In this document: one piece after another, positions 59,538 to 64,000 of the stretch | How the letters are laid out: each line of letters begins with the position of its first letter | Numbering within the stretch: the stretch's first letter is position 1 | Assembly (NCBI RefSeq): GCF_026017845.1 | Contig: NZ_CP100416.1 | Location: forward strand, 9,174,334-9,238,333 | Length of the DNA stretch: 64,000 nt | Direction of reading: 5' to 3' | DNA from: Amycolatopsis mediterranei | GTDB taxonomy: Bacteria > Actinomycetota > Actinomycetes > Mycobacteriales > Pseudonocardiaceae | Notes under the pieces: model-generated | The model's database searches: none | The model's input: only the letters and a program-made list of their open reading frames with translations | Told to the model about the DNA's origin: nothing | Translations under genes and position numbers: made by a program

Positions 59538-59960
59538 ATGTTTCTTGCCGAACTGCTCGACCGGACCGGACTCGACGTCCTCGACCACCTGGACCGCCAG
59601 GTCACCGTCCCGGTGATCGACGGGCTCCAGGCCCAGGGGGACCTGATCGTGCTGCCGCTGGGGTTGCTGGGGTGGGTGGCCCGGGACTGGTGGCCGCTGC
59701 CCGCGGAGGGGCGTGAGCTGGTCCGTGGCGAAGCGGGCAACAACCCGCACACGCTGGTGGCGGACCGAGGGACCTGCCGGATGACGACCTGGCTCGCCGA
59801 CCCCGAGCGGCTCGCGATCGCGGCTTTCGAGAACACGGCGCCGGCGTGGTTGATCCACCCGGAGCACGGAGCCACCGGAATCGCGCCGGGGGCTTGGTTC
59901 GTGCGGCGGCAACGGGAGCTGGGAGCGGGGTTCCGGAAGCCGGTGCTGATCGCGGACTGA
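59538..59960 (+). CDS. uncharacterised 140-aa protein paired with DUF6745
   Basis: ATG at 59538 with TTGAGGTGATCAC upstream (GAGGTG site about 6 bases away). Contains a hydrophobic but not transmembrane central part ('GDLIVLPLGLLGWVARDWWP'), then 'GEAGNNPHTLVADRGTC' and a beta-rich end ('AWLIHPEHGATGIAPGAWFV'). No family recognised. Being 18 bases behind the DUF6745 gene suggests co-transcription and possibly a shared complex. Confidence 0.7.
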   Translation: MFLAELLDRTGLDVLDHLDRQVTVPVIDGLQAQGDLIVLPLGLLGWVARDWWPLPAEGRELVRGEAGNNPHTLVADRGTCRMTTWLADPERLAIAAFENTAPAWLIHPEHGATGIAPGAWFVRRQRELGAGFRKPVLIAD

Positions 59961-60067
59961 GTGCGGCGCGGCCCGGGCCGCGGGGTGCCGCCGAGGGGGC
60001 AGCACCGCGCGGCCCGAGGTGGGGCGAGGCGGCAGCTGCCGCTGACCGCCGGAGGCTGGGGACGCAG

Positions 60068-60179
60068 TGAATGACTCATTCCTGGCGTCGGTGGTCAGGA
60101 ATGAGTCATTCATGGCGCCGCAGCCCTGGGAGTGGTCAGGAATGAGTCATTCATGGCGCCGCAGCCCTGGGAGTGGTCA
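60068..60179. repeat. 41-bp repeat array with palindrome GAATGAGTCATTC
   Basis: An inverted copy with GAATGACTCATTC (60070-60082) is followed by two near-identical 41-bp copies starting TCAGGAATGAGTCATTC at 60095 and 60136, and the start of a third at 60177. On the minus strand each copy begins with TGA; the one at 60177-60179 is the stop codon of the next gene. Spurious short frames arise from it. Confidence 0.9.
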
Positions 60180-60734
60180 GCCCAGGTCGGGCCCCTTCGA
60201 GCGCAGGTCGTCGACCTTGGTCATCGCCTCGCGCAACTCGCCCAGCCAGCTGTCCGCGTGCTGGCCGACCAACCGCACCGCCCAGGCCAGTGCGTCCGAG
60301 CGCGAGCGCGCCACGCCCGCGTCCACCAGCGTGTCCAGCACCAAGCGCTCCGGCTGGCGCAAGCGCGTCATCACCGGTGCCGAATGCGTCGTGAACAGGG
60401 CCGTCGTGCCGCCCAAGCGGGCACCCCAGGCCACCTTGCGCTGGTAGCGGTGCTCCGCCTGGCGGGCGATCTCGATGCGCTCGTCGCGCGTCTCCTCGCG
60501 GTACCGGCTGATCCGGCCCTCTTCGGCCGCCGCGCGGGCGGCGTCGTCCGCGTGCTCCTCCGTCAACGGCGGGAGCTCGCCGACCACGATGATCTCTTCG
60601 CGGTCGACCGTGACCTCCGGTGCGCCCGTGAACCAGCCGTCGGGCAAGCGGCCGCCGAACCAGGCCGCCGCGTCGTCCGCCGGCGGTACCTCGGCCTGCT
60701 GCCAGCCTCGGCCTCCGCGCCATCCGCGTCCCAT
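60177..60734 (-). CDS. uncharacterised 185-aa protein
   Basis: ATG at 60734 with GGAGGT about 6 bases upstream. MGRGWRGGRGWQQAEVPPAD begins a Gly/Arg/Trp-rich tail, then 'AAAWFGGRLPDGWFTGAPEV', an acidic helical middle ('EEHADDAARAAAEEGRISRY') and a C-terminal 'LDTLVDAGVARSRSDALAWA' reminiscent of a ribbon-helix-helix dimer unit. A DNA- or RNA-binding role is possible. The stop codon is the first base triplet of the 41-bp repeat. Two ATGTAATC copies sit just upstream of the start. Confidence 0.75.
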   Translation of the reverse strand: MGRGWRGGRGWQQAEVPPADDAAAWFGGRLPDGWFTGAPEVTVDREEIIVVGELPPLTEEHADDAARAAAEEGRISRYREETRDERIEIARQAEHRYQRKVAWGARLGGTTALFTTHSAPVMTRLRQPERLVLDTLVDAGVARSRSDALAWAVRLVGQHADSWLGELREAMTKVDDLRSKGPDLG

Positions 60735-60817
60735 GTCGTACCTCCGATTACATGATTACATCGCTACCGAAGCTACGCCGAATACACCGTCACCAACACC
60801 GCGTTCACCCAGGGCGA

Positions 60818-62785
60818 TCAGAGCCGGGCGGTCAGCTCCGCCGCGGAGGTGACCGGGCGGTCGCAGACGTACCCCCGGCACACGTACGCCGCCGGGGCGC
60901 CGTCGACCAGGGGACGGTCGGCCAGCAGCGGGACACCCGGCGCGTCCGGCTCGCCGGCCAGCACCACGCCGCCGCCGTGGATGCCCCGCGCGGCCGCACG
61001 AAGCAGCTCCGGACTGGCGCCTGCCACCGCGACCTGCACCGGGCCGGCCTGCCGCGCCTCGGCCACCGACAGCCAGTGCCCGGCGAACCGCGGCACCCGC
61101 CCGGCCAGCACCCCGGCCCGGCTCAGCGCCCGCTCGGCCGCCTCCCGGTACCGGCCCGAGTCGGCGTGGCCCGCGAGCGCGGACGCCGTCAGCAGCGCTC
61201 CGGCCAGCGCGGACGCCCCCGACGGGCTCGCGTTGTCGCCCGGGTCGGCCGGGCGCTGGACCAGCGTCTCGGCGTCGTCGGCCGTGTCGAAGTACGCGCC
61301 GGGGACGTCCGGGGACGCGAAGTGCGCCAGCGCCAGGTCGAGCAGCCGGGTCGCTTCGGTGAGCCACTTCGCGGCGCCGGTCGCCTGGTGCAGCGCCAGG
61401 AACCCGTCGGCGACGCAGGCGTAGTCCTCCAGCACCCCGGCGGATTCTCCGACGACGCCGTCACGCGAGCTGCGCCGCAGCCGTCCGTCGACGACGTGCA
61501 CGCGCAGCAGGAGCTCGGCCGCCTCACGAGCCCATTCGATCCACTGTGGACGATCGAGGGCGACGCCCGCCTCGGCCAGCGCCGTGATCGCCAGGCCGTT
61601 CCAGGACGCGATCACCTTGTCGTCCCGGCCTGGCTGCGGCCGCTTCGCGCGCGCCTCCAGGAGTTTGACGCGCATCGGCTCCGGCAGGTCGCCGAACAGG
61701 CGCAACGTCGAGGCACCCTCCTCGAAAGTGCCCTCCTTGGTGACGCCGAACAGCTCAGCGGCGGAGTCGTCACCAACCACCTCACGCAGCTGCGCAGGAG
61801 TCCAGACGTACGTCAGGCCTTCGACGCCCTCGGTGTCCGCGTCCAGCGAAGACGCGAAGCCGCCTTCGGGCGTTCGCAAGCTCTCGAAGAGGAACTCCGC
61901 CGTTCCGGTCGCGACCCGCAACGCCGTCGCCGAGCCGGTACGCCGCCAGAGGTGCGCGTAGAACCGCAGCAGCAACGCGTTGTCGTACAACATCTTCTCG
62001 AAGTGCGGCACGATCCACTCGGCGTCGACGGAGTACCGCGCGAAGCCGCCGGCCAGCTGGTCGTACAGGCCGCCGCGGGCCATCGCCTCGGCCGTCGAGT
62101 CCACAAGGGACAGTGCCACTGCGGAGCCCGTGCGTTCGTGGTGGCGCAGCAGGAACTCCAGGACCATCGACGGCGGGAACTTCGGGGCGCGGCCGAACCC
62201 GCCGTTGACGCGGTCCGCCTCCTGCTGGAGCTTCCCGACCGCGCCGGCGAGCACCGCTTCGTCCACCACGGACTCCTTGAGCGGCCCGGTCTGCTCGGCG
62301 AGGTGCGCGACGATCTGCTTGGCGCCGTCCACCAGCTCGTCCGGCCGCTCCTGCCACGACTGGACGACGGCGACGAGCAGCTGCCGGAACGACGGCATAC
62401 CCGGCCGCGGCGACGGCGGGTAGTAGGTACCGCAGTGGAACGGCTCGCCGTCCGGGGTGAGGAAGCAGGTCATCGGCCAGCCGCCCTGGCCGGTCATGGC
62501 CTGGGTGGCGGCCATGTACACCGCGTCGATGTCCGGCCGCTCTTCGCGGTCGACCTTGATGGTGACGAAGTTCGCGTTCATCAGGGCCGCGGTCCCCGCG
62601 TCCTCGAACGACTCGTGCGCCATGACGTGACACCAGTGACAGGCGGCGTAACCGACCGAAAGCAGGATGGGCACGTTCCGCCGCTTCGCCTCGGCGAGCG
62701 CTTCGGGTCCCCACGGCCACCAATCGACCGGGTTGTCCGCGTGCTGGAGCAGGTACGGGCTGGTCGCGCTGGCGAGGCGGTTCAT
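60818..62785 (-). CDS. DUF255 thioredoxin-domain protein (YyaL / SPATA20 family)
   Basis: A 655-aa protein, full family length. ATG at 62785. N-terminal thioredoxin-like domain: 'SPYLLQHADNPVDWWPWG', 'LLSVGYAACHWCHVMAHESF' with CHWC redox pair (about 49-52), 'KVDREERPDIDAVYMAATQA'. The rest (about 180-640) is an alpha/alpha-barrel like glycoside hydrolases ('GGLYDQLAGGFARYSVDAEW', 'HFEKMLYDNALLLRFY', 'DKVIASWNGLAITALA'). Mycobacterial counterpart Rv1084 sits near the isoprenyl synthase. Substrate unknown. Confidence 0.95.
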   Translation of the reverse strand: MNRLASATSPYLLQHADNPVDWWPWGPEALAEAKRRNVPILLSVGYAACHWCHVMAHESFEDAGTAALMNANFVTIKVDREERPDIDAVYMAATQAMTGQGGWPMTCFLTPDGEPFHCGTYYPPSPRPGMPSFRQLLVAVVQSWQERPDELVDGAKQIVAHLAEQTGPLKESVVDEAVLAGAVGKLQQEADRVNGGFGRAPKFPPSMVLEFLLRHHERTGSAVALSLVDSTAEAMARGGLYDQLAGGFARYSVDAEWIVPHFEKMLYDNALLLRFYAHLWRRTGSATALRVATGTAEFLFESLRTPEGGFASSLDADTEGVEGLTYVWTPAQLREVVGDDSAAELFGVTKEGTFEEGASTLRLFGDLPEPMRVKLLEARAKRPQPGRDDKVIASWNGLAITALAEAGVALDRPQWIEWAREAAELLLRVHVVDGRLRRSSRDGVVGESAGVLEDYACVADGFLALHQATGAAKWLTEATRLLDLALAHFASPDVPGAYFDTADDAETLVQRPADPGDNASPSGASALAGALLTASALAGHADSGRYREAAERALSRAGVLAGRVPRFAGHWLSVAEARQAGPVQVAVAGASPELLRAAARGIHGGGVVLAGEPDAPGVPLLADRPLVDGAPAAYVCRGYVCDRPVTSAAELTARL

Positions 62786-62935
62786 GGGTCCAGGGTGGCA
62801 CCCGGGAAAACCGGGCGCGCGGCAGCCGCCGGAAATCTCGCCGGCCGCGGCAACCTTCCCGGGATCGGCGGCAACCAGGTGTTCGTCCGGCCACGCGGTC
62901 GGCGTCAGAGGCAGCGACCGAAAGAGAGCACCGGC

Positions 62936-64000
62936 ATGTCGCCTCTGCAGAACCGCAACTCCGGCAACGTGCTGGACGACTACCCGCTGGTCCAAGACCG
63001 CCGGGTCCGCCATGGTGCAGTGGCACGACCTGAGCGGTGCCAACCAGCAGTTCCGCCTGGAGAAGTCGCCGGACGGCCACGTGCGCCTGATCAACCGCTT
63101 CAGCGGCATGGCCGTCGAGGTCCCGGCCGGCTCCAAGAGCGCCGGGGCCCGCATCGCCCAGTACCACGACTGGGGCGGCGCCAACCAGCAGTGGCAGCTC
63201 GTCCCGGCCGGGAGCGTCGGCAGCACCGGGGGCACCGCCACGCCGACCACGTCCACCACCTCCACCACCCCGCGCACCAGCGTCGCGACGAGCCAGGCCC
63301 CGACCAGCACCCGCCCGTCGCCGACGTCGCCGGCTCCGGCCGCGGACAGCCGTGGGGGTACCGCGACGACCCGGTTCCTGGGCAGCAGCACGGTGCTCAT
63401 CGGCGGCTCGATGAACGACGCCTCGGCGACGGCCGCGCCGTTCGACGTGCGGTACAACTACGTCCACAGTCAGCCCGCGCCCTCCTCGGACTACTACACG
63501 GCGGCACGCTGCAAGGCCGAGTGGTCGAGCTGGTGGGGCTGCTGGACCGGCGAAACCACGGCTCCCGGCTTCTACGTGACCTGGGGCGACGACCACGTGG
63601 CCCAGGCCACCTACCAGGGCAAGCCGCGCCCGCAGAAGTACCTCTGGACCTGGTACTCGCTGCGCGACCTCGGCGATGCGGCGGGCCAGGGCGACGGTCC
63701 CGGCGAGGTCGTCGCCATCAACCGGGCCGATCTGCTCACCCGCTGCCTGAACGACTACCGCTTCTTCCTCCAGAAGATCGGCACCTCGCACGACATGATC
63801 GACATCGAGCCCGACTTCTGGGGCCACGTCCGCTCCCTCGGCAGTCCGCACCAGGTCGCCGCGCAGGTCAAGGCCGCGAACCCGACGGACTGCGGCGCGC
63901 AGGAGAACAGCGCCGCCGGCCTGGCCGCTTGCCTGGTGGCGATGGCGCACAAGTACCGCGCCGAACGCGGGCGCGGGGCTCCACCTCACCTGCTGGGACT
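62936..64000 (+). pseudogene. ricin-type lectin / glycosidase-like gene with two +1 frameshifts, runs off the window
   Basis: From an ATG at 62936 the first frame encodes the middle of a ricin B repeat ('LQNRNSGNVLDD') with no signal peptide. After about residue 17, the natural continuation (WSKTAGSAMVQWHDLSGANQ) is in the +1 frame; an extra C in TACCCGC near 62984 would explain it. The second frame runs through two QxW repeats ('GANQQFRL', 'GANQQWQL'), a Thr/Ser/Pro linker and a catalytic-looking domain ('SDYYTAARCKAEWSSWWGCW', 'DMIDIEPDFWGHV') until an extra C in TACCGCG near 63957, after which the frame 'APNAGAGLHLTCWD' resumes. Either a decayed gene or sequencing errors. Confidence 0.7.

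Noticed and set aside
60067..60447. Short frames over the 41-bp repeats, e.g. starting MNDSF or MSHSW
   Set aside because: They arise from the GAATGAGTCATTC palindromes and run antisense to a supported gene.
61782..63989. 735-codon minus-strand frame at the right end
   Set aside because: It is antisense to the ricin-type gene and out of frame with the DUF255 gene; residue composition is shadow-like.

Overview
The window looks like a chromosomal segment of a Pseudonocardiaceae actinomycete, most likely Amycolatopsis or a close relative. This rests on very high G+C, many GTG starts, ATGA/GTGA start-stop overlaps, probable leaderless promoters, and gene neighbourhoods shared with mycobacteria (typA beside an lpqW-like lipoprotein; ychF, ispH, an Rv1109c-like gene, xseA/xseB, glpX, fumC, phoH2, a short Z-isoprenyl diphosphate synthase, a PAQR protein and a DUF255 thioredoxin-domain protein). 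Species cannot be fixed from the sequence alone.

Layout. 1-7.6 kb: an oligopeptide ABC transporter (permease C partial, permease B, lipoprotein), an LpqW-like lipoprotein and TypA, all leftward. 7.7-10 kb: a 49-aa Cys/Lys-rich protein, a YciI protein, a tryptophanyl-tRNA synthetase behind a complete trp-type attenuator (15-residue leader peptide with tandem Trp codons, competing hairpins, U-tract terminator), and a Nudix hydrolase. 10-15.2 kb: an OmpR-family two-component system divergent from an operon for a LolA/RseB-like secreted protein and an ABC exporter; TCTCAGC direct repeats lie between. 15.2-19 kb: thiBPQ thiamine transporter under a TPP riboswitch. 19-24 kb: pterin dehydratase, two tiny membrane proteins, an MNT/HEPN toxin-antitoxin-type operon with a third gene and a palindromic promoter, YchF, an Ada-AlkA fusion and a DUF1737 protein. 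24-29 kb: SbcC/SbcD and RmuC. 29-36.5 kb: DUF6542 protein, IspH, exonuclease VII subunits with an extra gene between them, GlpX and a secreted trypsin-like protease. 36.5-46 kb: FNR-type reductase, FumC, MmyB-like regulator, ATP-dependent DNA ligase, Pr6Pr membrane protein, MBL hydrolase, small secreted/membrane proteins, DUF309 protein and GuaB1. 46-53 kb: a propeller-amidohydrolase, PhoH2, Z-isoprenyl diphosphate synthase, PAQR protein. 53-64 kb: a two-repeat secreted protein, an AhpD-like protein, a PRC-barrel/DUF2382 stress protein, an acyl-CoA dehydrogenase, a GH28 polygalacturonase, a DUF6745 two-gene unit, an uncharacterised protein, a DUF255 thioredoxin-domain protein, and a ricin-type lectin gene apparently broken by two +1 frameshifts.

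Most genes are housekeeping: translation stress, DNA repair, isoprenoid supply, central carbon metabolism, purine recycling and vitamin uptake. The most notable non-coding content is the trpS attenuator, the TPP riboswitch, the palindromic leaderless promoter of the MNT/HEPN operon, and several intergenic arrays of 21-bp (and one 41-bp) palindrome-containing repeats abutting gene ends. I see no CRISPR array, rRNA, tRNA, insertion sequence, prophage or large biosynthetic cluster.
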